Positions 43,011 to 51,496 of a stretch of 64,000 nucleotides of DNA are shown in pieces. The translations under genes and the position numbers were made by a program. Below the pieces are notes generated by a model, which searched no databases, was not told the origin of the DNA, and saw nothing but the letters and a program-made list of their open reading frames with translations. Location: NCBI RefSeq assembly GCF_018603905.1, contig NZ_JAHFZZ010000016.1:186001-250000 (forward strand), read 5' to 3'. The DNA is from Nonomuraea sp. NEAU-A123 (GTDB lineage Bacteria; Actinomycetota; Actinomycetes; Streptosporangiales; Streptosporangiaceae). Position 1 is the stretch's first letter. The number at the start of each line of letters is the position of its first letter.

Positions 43011-43027
43011 AAGTTGTACGGACGACC
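43011..43027 (+). promoter_or_regulatory. GntR-regulon site upstream of the GntR gene
   Basis: AAGTTGTACGGACGACC, 14 bases upstream of the GntR start. The core ACGG-acga-CCGT (43018-43029) is a dyad. The same sequence, one base different, occurs at 31781-31797 on the other strand. Confidence 0.65.
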
Positions 43028-43106
43028 GTATCTTTTCTGTTCGACCTGGATGGTGTCAACCACTCGTTGTGTATCGTGCTGAGATCGAGGGCCAGGTGGA
43101 GGATCT

Positions 43107-44498
43107 GTGTGGGGTGTCGCGAGTGCGGTGATCTGCGCGTCCCTCGTGCTGGCGCCGCACGGAGAGCACGCCGCCAGAGCCGCCACCACCGTCGACTTCA
43201 ACGGCGACGGCTTCGAGGACTACGCGATCTCGGCCCCCGCGGGCACGGTCGGCCACACCCTTAAGGCCGGATATATCGCCATCTTGTATGGCGCGGCCAG
43301 TGGGGTCGATCCCGCCCGGCGCCGGATCCTCCACCTCGACAGCGCCAACGTGCCGAACGACCCCGTGGCCGCGGACGCGTTCGGGGCCCGCACGGCCGCC
43401 GGCGACTTCAACGCCGACGGCTACACCGATCTGGCCGTCGGCTCGTACAACCCCTTCGATCTGGACCGGCGGTTCGTCACCCTGTTATGGGGCGGCAAGG
43501 ACGGGCTGGCGCTGGGCACCCCGCTGATCGACCCCCCGCGCGCCGGGGTCCCGCCGGACCTGGTCGACCGGGCCGAGGGCCGGGAACTGGCCGCCGGGGA
43601 CTTCGACGGCGACGGCAGTGACGACCTGGCCGCCACCGGCGAGAGGGGGACGGTGAACATCTTTCACGGCCCGTTCCAGCGTGACGGCCGCCCCGCCCGC
43701 AAGGTCACCCTGGGCGGGTCCTACGAGCAGCCGACCAGGCTGGTCGCGGGCGACCTGACCGGCGACGGCAAAGACGACCTGGTCACCACGCACGCCTGGG
43801 AGGAGACGGCCGAGCCGTCCCTGTTCTGGAAGGGCGGCCCGCAGGGCCTCGCCGGGCGGCCGGAGCGGCTGGACGCGGCCACCACCGCCACGGTGGGCGA
43901 CATCGACGGCGACCACTACGGCGACCTGGTGATGCGCGTCATCCCCGGCGGCTTCGTCGACACGCTCAAGAGCGACAAGGGCACCATCAAGGTCCTGTAC
44001 GGGTCGGCGGACGGCCCCGGCCGTCGCACTCGTACCCTCACCCAGGACAGCCCCGGCGTGCCGGGGACGGGAGAGCGAGGCGATCAGCTCGGCTTCGATC
44101 TGGCCGCCGGGGACGTGAACGGCGACGGGTACGCCGACCTCGCCGCCGGGCTGCCCGGCAAGGCCGGTGGCGGTGCCGTGCTGCTGTTCAGCGGTGGCAG
44201 GGACGGCCCGGCCGGGGCGCGGCTGTTCACGCAGGCCAGTCCGGGCGTGCCCGGGACCGCCGAGGACGGGGACCGGTTCGGCGCCTCCGTCAGCCTGCGC
44301 GACCTCAACGGCGACGGCAAGGCCGATCTCGGCGTCGGTGCCCCAGGAGAGAGCGGCACGGCCGCCGGCACCGGCGCGGCCTGGGTGCTGCCCGGCTCAA
44401 CCGGCGGTCTGACCACCGATGGCGCCCGCTCGTTCGACCCGGCCGCTCTCCAGGCGTCCGACACGGGCTCCCACCTGGGAATGTGGTCCGCCAAGTAG
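43107..44498 (+). CDS. Secreted FG-GAP repeat (integrin-like beta-propeller) protein
   Basis: 463 aa from a GTG after GGTGGAGG. Signal peptide residues 1-26 (VASAVICASLVLAPHGEHAA). About seven calcium-binding repeats carry DxNGDG-type loops: VDFNGDGFEDYAISAPAG, AGDFNADGYTDLAVGSY, AGDFDGDGSDDLAATGE, AGDLTGDGKDDLVTT, GDIDGDHYGDLVMRV, AGDVNGDGYADLAAGLP, RDLNGDGKADLGVGAPG. Extracellular, binding role unknown; common in Streptomyces relatives. Divergent from the GntR gene, with the operator between. Confidence 0.9.
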   Translation: MWGVASAVICASLVLAPHGEHAARAATTVDFNGDGFEDYAISAPAGTVGHTLKAGYIAILYGAASGVDPARRRILHLDSANVPNDPVAADAFGARTAAGDFNADGYTDLAVGSYNPFDLDRRFVTLLWGGKDGLALGTPLIDPPRAGVPPDLVDRAEGRELAAGDFDGDGSDDLAATGERGTVNIFHGPFQRDGRPARKVTLGGSYEQPTRLVAGDLTGDGKDDLVTTHAWEETAEPSLFWKGGPQGLAGRPERLDAATTATVGDIDGDHYGDLVMRVIPGGFVDTLKSDKGTIKVLYGSADGPGRRTRTLTQDSPGVPGTGERGDQLGFDLAAGDVNGDGYADLAAGLPGKAGGGAVLLFSGGRDGPAGARLFTQASPGVPGTAEDGDRFGASVSLRDLNGDGKADLGVGAPGESGTAAGTGAAWVLPGSTGGLTTDGARSFDPAALQASDTGSHLGMWSAK

Positions 44499-44613
44499 GT
44501 CCGCGGACGGGATCGTCCGGCGGGTGCGCGGGCCGAAAGGTCGTTATCGGCTGAACCGACTCCCAAAGCTACGCGTACCTACTCACGTCCGGACACGTGC
44601 CCCAGGAGGTGTC

Positions 44614-45777
44614 GTGGAGCTCAGCCTTTTGCGAGCGCAGGCGCACAGCCCTTCGTACTTCTCACTGCTGCGCGGCTCATCGGGACAGCGTGCCCCGGTG
44701 GACTTCTGCATCCCGTGTAACCCTTACTTCCCGACCCCGGAAATATTCGAGCATCTCGGGAGGAACCTGGAGACGATCCTTAAGTTCTATCCGAGCGACG
44801 CGGGCACGATCACCGCGGAGCTCTGCTCCACGCTGGGGCTTCATCCCCAGACGGTCGCCATGGGCAACGGATCCACCGAGCTGATCACCTGGATCGACCA
44901 CCTGCTGGTGAAGGAGAGCCTGGCGGTGCCGATCCCCACCTTCGGCCGCTGGACCGACCAGCCGATGGAGACCGGGAAGCGGGTCGACATGTACCCGCTG
45001 ATGGAGAGCCGCAACTTCGCCCTCGACGTCAATGACTACGTCCGGTTCATCCGCATGCGCGGCTCCCGCGTGGCGGTGATCTGCAACCCCAACAACCCCG
45101 ACGGGGGCTACCTGCCCAAACACGAGGTCCTGCGGCTGCTCGACCAGCTCATCGACCTTGACCTGGTGATCGTCGACGAGTCGTTCGGCGACTTCGTGGA
45201 CGCCGAGCCGTATCCGGGCATAGCCGCCGAGGCCGCGGTCCGGCCCAACGTGATCGTGCTCCGCAGCCTGGGCAAGAACTTCGGGCTGCACGGCATCCGG
45301 TTCGGCTACATGGTCGCCAACCCGGCGCTGGCCGGGAAGGTACGCGACGCGCTGCCCAAGTGGAACCTCAACTCGTTCGCCGAGGTCGTGGTGTTCATGA
45401 TGAAGCAGTGCGTGCCCGAGTACCAGGAGAGCCTCAGGCGGCTCACCCAGGACAGGAGGGCGATGTACCACCAGCTCAGCGCGATGCCGGAGCTCACCGT
45501 CTACGCCTCGCAGGGCAACTTCCTGCTGGTGAAGCTGCCACCTGGGCACGACGGGGTGCCGCTGCGCGACCACCTGCTCTCCGAGCACGGCGTGTACGTA
45601 CGCGAGTGCGGCAACAAGCTGGGCACGACGAGCCAGTTCCTCCGGCTGGTGGTCCGCCCTCAGGAGGACGTACGGCGATTACTGGTCGGCATGACCCAGT
45701 ATCTGTACTCCGGCAGCCTGCACGAGATCCCCGTCACCGGCCTGCACCATCGAGCGGTGAACCCGTTGTCGGCTTGA
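44614..45777 (+). CDS. PLP-dependent class I/II aminotransferase (HisC/CobD-like)
   Basis: 387 aa from a GTG four bases after CCAGGAGGTGTC. PLP features: MGNGSTELITWIDHLL (phosphate loop near 85), CNPNNPDGGYLP (Asn anchoring the cofactor, NPNNP at 158-162), VDESFGDF with the Asp at 188, and the Schiff-base Lys at about 221 in LRSLGKNFGLHGIRFGYMVA. Similar to histidinol-phosphate and threonine-phosphate enzymes. No pathway partners adjacent, so the substrate is unknown. Followed by a strong terminator. Confidence 0.88.
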   Translation: MELSLLRAQAHSPSYFSLLRGSSGQRAPVDFCIPCNPYFPTPEIFEHLGRNLETILKFYPSDAGTITAELCSTLGLHPQTVAMGNGSTELITWIDHLLVKESLAVPIPTFGRWTDQPMETGKRVDMYPLMESRNFALDVNDYVRFIRMRGSRVAVICNPNNPDGGYLPKHEVLRLLDQLIDLDLVIVDESFGDFVDAEPYPGIAAEAAVRPNVIVLRSLGKNFGLHGIRFGYMVANPALAGKVRDALPKWNLNSFAEVVVFMMKQCVPEYQESLRRLTQDRRAMYHQLSAMPELTVYASQGNFLLVKLPPGHDGVPLRDHLLSEHGVYVRECGNKLGTTSQFLRLVVRPQEDVRRLLVGMTQYLYSGSLHEIPVTGLHHRAVNPLSA

Positions 45778-45780
45778 TCC

Positions 45781-45861
45781 GGCCCCCGCCGCTGCTTCCG
45801 TGGTGCCGCGCTCGTCCACCCGGGCGCGGCACCACAGAAACAGCGGCGGCTCTCGGGGGCC
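45781..45861 (+). terminator. Long nested stem-loop after the aminotransferase
   Basis: Inner stem GTGGTGCCGCGC/GCGCGGCACCAC, middle CCGCCGCTG/CAGCGGCGG, outer GGCCCCC/GGGGGCC, separated by small internal bulges. The whole folds into a stem of about 80 bases. No T run, but strong enough to stop transcription or block read-through. Confidence 0.7.
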
Positions 45862-45897
45862 GAATCGATCTACTAGCCATCATAGTAAAGGCTCAGA

Positions 45898-46491
45898 ATG
45901 CGCATCAACCGCACGGCCTCGTACACCGCCGCCGCGGGCGCGCTCGCCCTGCTCACCGCGTGCGGGGGCGCCGGCATGACCGGCCACGACGGCATGTCGA
46001 GCGCCGCGCCCGTCGCCGCGACGGCGGCCAGGGCGCCGGCGGCCAACGACGCCGACGTCATGTTCACGCAGATGATGGTCCCGCATCACGAGCAGGCGGT
46101 GGAGATGGCCGGCCTGGCGGCGACCCGCGTGCGGGACGTCCAGATCAAGGAACTCGCGGCGAAGATCAAGACCGACCAGGAACGAGAGATCGGCACCATG
46201 AAGGGCTGGCTGGCCGCATGGGGCAAGACCGAGATGTCCGGCCACATGGGCCATGAGATGCCGGGCCTCTTGTCCGAGAAGGTGATGAAGCAGCTCGAGT
46301 CGGCCAAGGGCCAGGAGTTCGACAAGCTGTTCGTCCAGGGGATGATCGCGCATCACAACGGCGCGGTCGAGATGGCCCGTACCGAGCAGACCGATGGGGC
46401 CGACCCCGAGGTCAAGAAGATGGCCGCGCACATGGTGATCCACCAGCGGGGCGAGGTCGCGCTCCTCCAAGAGATCGGCCAGCGGCTCTGA
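45898..46491 (+). CDS. DUF305-family lipoprotein
   Basis: 197 aa. Lipoprotein signal: NRTASYTAAAGALALLTAC with the lipobox Cys near residue 22. Two DUF305 halves: FTQMMVPHHEQAVEMAGLAA and VQGMIAHHNGAVEMARTEQT, each with the His-His-Met pattern thought to bind copper or other metals. Common in actinobacterial copper-responsive or oxidative loci. Its stop is 18 bases from the convergent TetR gene. Confidence 0.9.
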   Translation: MRINRTASYTAAAGALALLTACGGAGMTGHDGMSSAAPVAATAARAPAANDADVMFTQMMVPHHEQAVEMAGLAATRVRDVQIKELAAKIKTDQEREIGTMKGWLAAWGKTEMSGHMGHEMPGLLSEKVMKQLESAKGQEFDKLFVQGMIAHHNGAVEMARTEQTDGADPEVKKMAAHMVIHQRGEVALLQEIGQRL

Positions 46492-46509
46492 GACCGGCCG
46501 CCCGAGGCG

Positions 46510-47112
46510 TCACGCGGTCACCCTGGGGCACAGCAGCGAGAGCATGGTCGTGACGAGCACCCGCTCGACGTCCGCTCGCTCCAGCCGTCCGGCCTCCACC
46601 TCCTGGGCGGCGCTGTGCAGAACGCCGAAGAACGTGGTCACCAGCCACGACAACGGCAGGTCGATACGGAAGTCGCCGTCGTCCCGCCCCCGGGCGATCA
46701 GGCGCTCGATCCGCCGCAGGGGAACGTCGTGGTGCTCGCGGATCCGCTCCATGGGCAGCACCCGGTCGGCGGCCACGAACAGCCGCCGATGCCGGTCGAG
46801 CACCTCCCAGGAAGATCGCAGCAGCGCCGCCACGGCCTCGGGCGCCGGCGGCCCGTCGATGTCGACGCCCCCCAGCGCCAGGTCGGCGATGCTGATCGCG
46901 TGATCGAGCACGGCGTCGACCAGGGCCTCCCGAGACGGGAAGTGACCGTAGAGCGTCACCCTGCCCACCCCCGCGGCCTTGGCGACGTCGGCGACGCTGG
47001 CGGCCGGGTCGGTGCTGAGCAGTCGCATGCCCGCGTCGAGGATCGCGGCGATGTTGCGCTCGGCGTCGGCGCGACGCGCTGGAACGGGTTGCCGGGCCGC
47101 GCTCTTCACCAT
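46510..47112 (-). CDS. TetR-family regulator
   Basis: 200 aa from an ATG at 47112. N-terminal basic tail, then ADAERNIAAILDAGMRLLST, SVADVAKAAGVGRVTLYGHF, PSREALVDAVLDHAISIAD. The C-terminal helical part ends TMLSLLCPRVTA. It lies 68 bases downstream of the phosphatase gene on the same strand. The AT-rich spacer CTATCTTAAATAG just upstream may be its operator. Confidence 0.87.
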   Translation of the reverse strand: MVKSAARQPVPARRADAERNIAAILDAGMRLLSTDPAASVADVAKAAGVGRVTLYGHFPSREALVDAVLDHAISIADLALGGVDIDGPPAPEAVAALLRSSWEVLDRHRRLFVAADRVLPMERIREHHDVPLRRIERLIARGRDDGDFRIDLPLSWLVTTFFGVLHSAAQEVEAGRLERADVERVLVTTMLSLLCPRVTA

Positions 47113-47180
47113 GCCGTCCAGCCTACCGACGGGCCCGGCAAAGCCGACTCGCTACTATCTTAAATAGGCGTCAACACCGC

Positions 47181-47624
47181 TCAACCCACTGGGAAGCGGG
47201 TGACCCAGCCGCGTTGCCACGGGGTCTCGACCGACCGCCGATGGTGGTTCTGCCGCGCCCAGGTGATCGCCTCGGCCGGGGACAGGCCGGAGAGCACGGC
47301 CAGGCAGGCGAGGACGGTGCCGGTGCGGCCGACCCCATGGCCGCAGGCCACCTCGACCCGCTGACCGGCGCGCGCCTGCTCGTACAGCGCGTGGATCCGC
47401 CGGACGGCGTCGTCACGATCGCGGGGCAAGAGGAAGTCCGGCCAGTCGATCCAGTGGTGCGGCCAGGACAGCCCGGCCGCACCGCGCCGCCGTAACCCCG
47501 ACGAACCCAGGTAGAGGCCGTAATCGGGAGCGGGCCCCGTAGGGGGCGTGTTCAGCAGGCCGCGGCCGCGGACCCAGGTCCCATCGGGGAGAGAGATCGC
47601 ACCCGTCAACTGTGTATCGGTCAT
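47181..47624 (-). CDS. Protein-tyrosine phosphatase-like protein
   Basis: 147 aa. The signature loop EVACGHGVGRTGT has the nucleophile Cys at about 94 and the phosphate-binding Arg at about 100 (CX5R), followed by VLACLAVLSGLSPAEAITWA. A general acid Asp lies in HHWIDWPDFLL. Compact form of the dual-specificity type. Substrate unknown; dephosphorylates Tyr proteins or phosphoinositide-like molecules. Confidence 0.85.
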   Translation of the reverse strand: MTDTQLTGAISLPDGTWVRGRGLLNTPPTGPAPDYGLYLGSSGLRRRGAAGLSWPHHWIDWPDFLLPRDRDDAVRRIHALYEQARAGQRVEVACGHGVGRTGTVLACLAVLSGLSPAEAITWARQNHHRRSVETPWQRGWVTRFPVG

Positions 47625-47640
47625 GTCCCCATTCTGGCGC

Positions 47641-47964
47641 TCAGTTGGCCATGAGGCTGATGCCCAGCATGCGCGCTCCCGTCTCGGTCCGCGGCTGGTG
47701 ACGGCTGCCCGCCGCGAACACCACGTAGGTCCCCGCTGCGTACCGCGTCTCGCCCTCGATCACCTCACCGCTGAGCACGTAGTAGCGCTCCTCCTTCTCG
47801 TGTACGTCGACCTCGGGCCACTGCGTGCCGGGGGCGAAGTCTATGAGCCAGCCCCGAGCCCCCTCGGTCGCGATGAGGCGCCTCCTGACGATGCCGAGCG
47901 CCACCTCGACCGGTTCGATGTCATCGATGTGCACTGCCTGCGCTTCTGATTCCATGTCCGCCAT
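47641..47964 (-). CDS. Cupin-fold protein
   Basis: 107 aa from an ATG at 47964 (or 47955). Cupin motifs: WPEVDVHEKEERYYVLSGEV (motif 1, metal ligands His and Glu) and GTYVVFAAGSRHQPRTETGA (motif 2, His). The single domain resembles ChrR-like or ectoine-synthase-like small cupins. Divergent from the GlxA regulator at 48010, which may control it. Confidence 0.82.
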   Translation of the reverse strand: MADMESEAQAVHIDDIEPVEVALGIVRRRLIATEGARGWLIDFAPGTQWPEVDVHEKEERYYVLSGEVIEGETRYAAGTYVVFAAGSRHQPRTETGARMLGISLMAN

Positions 47965-48009
47965 CCTGGCGAGCCCGACCGGCACCCACCCAGTGCCAGA
48001 AAAGACGTC

Positions 48010-49026
48010 ATGGAGTACTTTTCTGCCATGTCCTCAGAGCACCGTGTCGTCGCGCTGGCCAGCCCGCCGCTGGCGACGTTCGAGCTGAGCTGCGCCGCCG
48101 AGGTGTTCGCCACCGTACGGCCGGGGCTCGCCCGCCACTACGACTTCCGCGTCTGCGCCGAGACACCGGGACCGGTGCCCACCCTGGCCGGTTACTCGAT
48201 CACGGTCACCGAGGGCCTGACCGCGCTGGAGAACGCCGACACGGTTGTCATCCCGGGCTGGCAGACCCGCACGGCCCCGGCGGCCGTGCTGTCCGCGCTC
48301 CGCCGGGCGTACACGCGTGGCGCGCGGATCGCCGCCATCTGCTCGGGCTCGTTCGTCCTGGCGCAGGCCGGGCTGCTCGATGGACGGCGGGCCACCACCC
48401 ACTGGCGGCTGGCGGCCGAGCTCGCCGAACGCTTCCCCGCCGTCACCGTCGATTCCGACGTGCTGTACGTGGACCACGGCGACGTGGCCACCAGCGCCGG
48501 CACCAGCGCGGGGATCGACCTGTGTCTGCATCTCGTCCGGGCCGACCACGGCGCCGCGTACGCCGCGAAGGTGGCCCGCCACATGGTCATGCCGCCGCAC
48601 CGGGAGGGCGGGCAGCTCCAGTACGCCATCGCGCCATCGCGGGCCCGGGTGTCCGACTCCCTCGCCCCCTTGCTGGGCTGGGCCGCGGAGCGGCTCGGCG
48701 AACCGCTGACCGTCGACGACCTGGCCGCCCACGCCGGTGTGTCGGCCCGGACGCTGGCCCGGATGTTCGCCGCCCAGCTCGGCACCAGTCCCGGTCAGTG
48801 GGTGCTCGCGCAGCGAATCGCCGGGGCGCGAGCGCTGCTGGAGGAGACGGACCTGTCCGTGGACGCGATCGCCGCCCGGGTGGGCCTCTCCTCGGCCACG
48901 AACCTCCGCCGCCGCTTCCACGACGTCCTGCGCACCACCCCCGCCGCCTACCGGCGCGCCTTCCGTCTGCGCACGCGTACCGAGTCTGAGACCATTCCGC
49001 TGTCCGACCGGGGAGACCGAACCTGA
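48010..49026 (+). CDS. GlxA-family AraC regulator with DJ-1/PfpI domain
   Basis: 338 aa from an ATG at 48010 (a second ATG at 48028). Residues 10-175 are a DJ-1/PfpI domain, with the elbow Cys in IAAICSGSFVLAQAGLLDGR and TTHWRLAAELAERFP. Residues 220-320 are the double HTH: PLTVDDLAAHAGVSARTLAR, QRIAGARALLEETDLSVDAI, and TTPAAYRRAFRLR. A complete version of the type of which the bases at 834-921 are a relic. Divergent from the cupin gene. Confidence 0.9.
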   Translation: MEYFSAMSSEHRVVALASPPLATFELSCAAEVFATVRPGLARHYDFRVCAETPGPVPTLAGYSITVTEGLTALENADTVVIPGWQTRTAPAAVLSALRRAYTRGARIAAICSGSFVLAQAGLLDGRRATTHWRLAAELAERFPAVTVDSDVLYVDHGDVATSAGTSAGIDLCLHLVRADHGAAYAAKVARHMVMPPHREGGQLQYAIAPSRARVSDSLAPLLGWAAERLGEPLTVDDLAAHAGVSARTLARMFAAQLGTSPGQWVLAQRIAGARALLEETDLSVDAIAARVGLSSATNLRRRFHDVLRTTPAAYRRAFRLRTRTESETIPLSDRGDRT

Positions 49027-49055
49027 GCCCCTATACCGGACGAGATCCGCTCGCG

Positions 49056-49943
49056 TCACGAAGGGTGCGGATGACCCTGGCCGCGTCCACGGGGGCACCG
49101 GCGGATTTTCCGACCCCAGCCGTGCCCGAGATCACCAGGACGACCGGAGCGGTTGGCAGCCGTGGGGGGGCTTCGCGTCAAGTAGGCGGGCGACGGCGAA
49201 GAAGGCAGGTCCAGGGCCGGATCCTGTCTCAGCACAGCGATCTCCAGCTCCCGCAGCGGCTGACTGGGATCGATGCCCAGCTCGTCCGCCAGGGTACGGC
49301 GCAGCCGTTGGTACACGGCCAGAGCCTCGCACTGCCGGCCGGCCCGGTACAGCGCGAGCATCAGCTGCGCGTGAACCTGTTCGTGCAGCGGGTGCTGCCT
49401 GCTCAGATCTGACAGCTCGGGGACGAGCTGGAGATGCTGTCCGAGAGCCATCCGGGCGTCGATGAGCGCGTGCCGTGCCTGCAACAGCAGTTGCTCCAGC
49501 CGCTGGGCCTGCTCGTCGAACCAGGCCAGCCCGGTCAGTTCCGCCAGCGGCGCCCCCCGCCACAACGCCACCGCGGCCTGCAGCCGGCTAGCCCGCGCGT
49601 CCGCCGCGGCAGACTCCATCCCCTGCCGGATGAGGCGCTCGGCGGCCTGGACGTCCGTGGGCTCTCGCTCGTCGAGGTCCAGCAGATAGCCGGGCCTGCG
49701 GGCCGTGATCGCCTCCCGGCGGTTCAGCACGCCGCGTAGGTACGAGACATGGGACTGCACCGTTGTGGCGGCCGAGGCCGGTGCGGCCGTACCCCAGACC
49801 GCCTCGACCAGCCGGTCGACACTGACCACCGCGCCGGGCCGGAGCGCCAGCGCGGCGAGCACGGCCGTGCGGCGAAGTCCCCGCACCGGTCGCGGGATGT
49901 CGTCGATCAGCACATCGACCGGCCCCAGCAGCCTCACCCGCAT
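49056..49943 (-). CDS. SARP/BTAD transcriptional activator, C-terminally truncated
   Basis: 295 aa from an ATG at 49943 with GAGAGGGG six bases upstream. Residues 1-90 are the OmpR-type DNA-binding domain (GPVDVLIDDIPRPVRGLRRT, VSVDRLVEAVWGTAAPASAA). Residues 95-245 are the BTAD helical repeat (RLEQLLLQARHALIDARMAL, YRAGRQCEALAVYQRLRRTL). After residue 250 an NB-ARC start with Walker A GTAGVGKSA is visible only in another frame, so a frameshift has replaced the ATPase. The SARP-BTAD part may still activate the facing repeat-protein gene. Confidence 0.82.
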   Translation of the reverse strand: MRVRLLGPVDVLIDDIPRPVRGLRRTAVLAALALRPGAVVSVDRLVEAVWGTAAPASAATTVQSHVSYLRGVLNRREAITARRPGYLLDLDEREPTDVQAAERLIRQGMESAAADARASRLQAAVALWRGAPLAELTGLAWFDEQAQRLEQLLLQARHALIDARMALGQHLQLVPELSDLSRQHPLHEQVHAQLMLALYRAGRQCEALAVYQRLRRTLADELGIDPSQPLRELEIAVLRQDPALDLPSSPSPAYLTRSPPTAANRSGRPGDLGHGWGRKIRRCPRGRGQGHPHPS

Positions 49944-50015
49944 TCCGATCCCCTCTCCAGCACCAACCCCGTCGGCCTTCTCGCGCTACGTCATCGGTGT
50001 CATAACGCGTTCCAG

Positions 50016-50072
50016 CCTGGTTGGAGCCCCGTTACAGCCCGTGATGCCAACCTGACGGAGTTTCCAACCAGG
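50016..50072. promoter_or_regulatory. 10-bp inverted repeat facing the SARP and repeat-protein genes
   Basis: CCTGGTTGGA (50016-50025) and TCCAACCAGG (50063-50072) are perfect mirror arms 37 bases apart. They lie just upstream of the start at 50083 and 70 bases from the SARP start. Could hold a SARP or other dimer site; or act as a 5' hairpin. Confidence 0.45.
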
Positions 50073-50082
50073 AAGGATCAGC

Positions 50083-50985
50083 ATGAGCGTGACATTCAAC
50101 CCCGGTCCAGCTTCGGGCAAGACACGCACTATCCGGACATTTGCCGGGCTCTTTGCCTTGGTCATGGCCATGGTGGGACTGGTGGCGACGCCGGCCGCCG
50201 CCGTCACCAACACCATCTGCGCGCTGGCTCCAGGCGGCACGTCCGTGTGGCGTTACAACGGCTACGGCACCAGCTGGACCCAGATCGGCGGCCCGGCTGG
50301 GACGCTGTACGGCGGAGGCATCGGCCTGTTCGCCACGTCGCCCAACGGCAGCAGCATCCACCGCTACCTCTCGCCCTTCAACTGGCAACACATAGGCGGC
50401 CCCGGCGCTACGTGGGCGGTCACCAACCAGGCCATCTACGGCCTCTCACCCAACCGCAGCGCCATCTATAGATGGACCGGAGTCGGCACCAACTGGACCC
50501 AGATCGGCGGCCCGGCCAACTGGCTGTACGGGGGAGGCTTCGGGGTATTCGCCACCTCGCCCAACGGCAGCAGCATCCGTGCCTACCTCAACTCGCCCTT
50601 CAACTGGCAACACATAGGCGGCCCCGGCGCTACGTGGGCGGTCACCAACCAGGCCATCTACGGCCTCTCACCCAACCGCAACGCCGTCTACAGATGGACC
50701 GGAGTCGGCACCAACTGGACCCAGATCGGCGGCCCGGCCAACTGGCTGTACGGGGGAGGCTTCGGGGTATTCGCCACCTCGCCCAACGGCAGCAGCATCT
50801 GGGCCTACCTCAACTCGCCCTTCAACTGGCAGCACATAGGCGGCCCCGGTTATAGCTGGGCGGTCAGCAACAACGCCATCTACGGCCTGTCACCCAATCG
50901 CAACGCCGTCTACAAGTGGACCGGAGTCGGCACCAACTGGACCCAGATCGGCGGTCCCGCCGACCAGATCGTGCCGTGCCCGTAA
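50083..50985 (+). CDS. Secreted tectonin-like repeat protein
   Basis: 300 aa; ATG after AGGAAGGATC. Signal peptide residues 1-40 (FAGLFALVMAMVGLVATPAA). Then about 3.5 copies of a 74-residue unit with WTGVGTNWTQIGGPANWLYG, GVFATSPNGSSIRAYLNSPF, NWQHIGGPGATWAVTNQAIY and GLSPNRNAVYR. The pattern W...W..IGGPA is like tectonin/beta-propeller lectins, which bind sugars. Extracellular. A terminator-like hairpin follows at 51004. Confidence 0.85.
   Translation: MSVTFNPGPASGKTRTIRTFAGLFALVMAMVGLVATPAAAVTNTICALAPGGTSVWRYNGYGTSWTQIGGPAGTLYGGGIGLFATSPNGSSIHRYLSPFNWQHIGGPGATWAVTNQAIYGLSPNRSAIYRWTGVGTNWTQIGGPANWLYGGGFGVFATSPNGSSIRAYLNSPFNWQHIGGPGATWAVTNQAIYGLSPNRNAVYRWTGVGTNWTQIGGPANWLYGGGFGVFATSPNGSSIWAYLNSPFNWQHIGGPGYSWAVSNNAIYGLSPNRNAVYKWTGVGTNWTQIGGPADQIVPCP
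50251..50960 (+). repeat. 222-bp tandem coding repeat
   Basis: Equivalent Trp codons fall at 50251, 50473, 50695 and 50917. Copies two and three are almost identical at DNA level, whereas copy one is more diverged. Sign of recent duplication or gene conversion. Confidence 0.85.
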
Positions 50986-51003
50986 CGGAGTGCCGCATGC
51001 AAA

Positions 51004-51034
51004 AGGGAGCATGGGCCAAGGGCCCGTGCTCCCT
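51004..51034. terminator. Bidirectional terminator between the repeat-protein and ArsR genes
   Basis: AGGGAGCATGGGCC pairs with GGCCCGTGCTCCCT (one G-U) around aag. On the minus strand it is followed by TTTTGC, a proper T run ending the ArsR transcript. Confidence 0.7.
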
Positions 51035-51052
51035 GCCCCCTGTCCAAGCGCC

Positions 51053-51391
51053 TCACCAGTCGCCGCCCAGCGCCTCCTTGGCCGCCGCGATGCGCCCCTC
51101 GTCCCGCTGGTAGAACACCCACTGTTTGATCTTCTTGCCGCGCACCAGCCCCGCCGCGCTGAGCACCTTCAGATGCCCGCCGCAGGTCGGCTGGCTCACA
51201 CCGAGCTTCTCCGCGATGAACAGCGAGCAGACCCCGTCACTGACCAGGTCACCGTCACGCTGCGGCGGAAAGTGCCGCTCCGGCTCACGCAGCCATTCGA
51301 GGATCAGCAGCCGCTTGTCGTTGGCCAGCGCTTTGACCAGATCCACATCCACCACGAAGGCATTGTGGCAATTAGCTAACTGCCTGTCCAT
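51053..51391 (-). CDS. ArsR-family regulator
   Basis: 112 aa from an ATG at 51391. Winged helix: LVKALANDKRLLILEWLREP, then DGVCSLFIAEKLGVSQPTCG and GHLKVLSAAGLVRGKKIKQW. Cys residues at the start (ANCHNAF), in DGVC and in PTCGG could bind a metal or sense redox, but no classical CVC motif exists. AT-rich GGCAATTAGCTAACTGCC-like bases near the start may be its operator. Its target may be the NmrA-like gene upstream. Confidence 0.85.
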   Translation of the reverse strand: MDRQLANCHNAFVVDVDLVKALANDKRLLILEWLREPERHFPPQRDGDLVSDGVCSLFIAEKLGVSQPTCGGHLKVLSAAGLVRGKKIKQWVFYQRDEGRIAAAKEALGGDW

Positions 51392-51496
51392 GGTGGTCCG
51401 GCTTTTACGACCTGGCGCGTGACCAGACCCGCGCCAGCAGGACGACGCTCCCGCGAACACGGCCACCACGGCCGTGACGTACTCCTTCGAAGGGTG

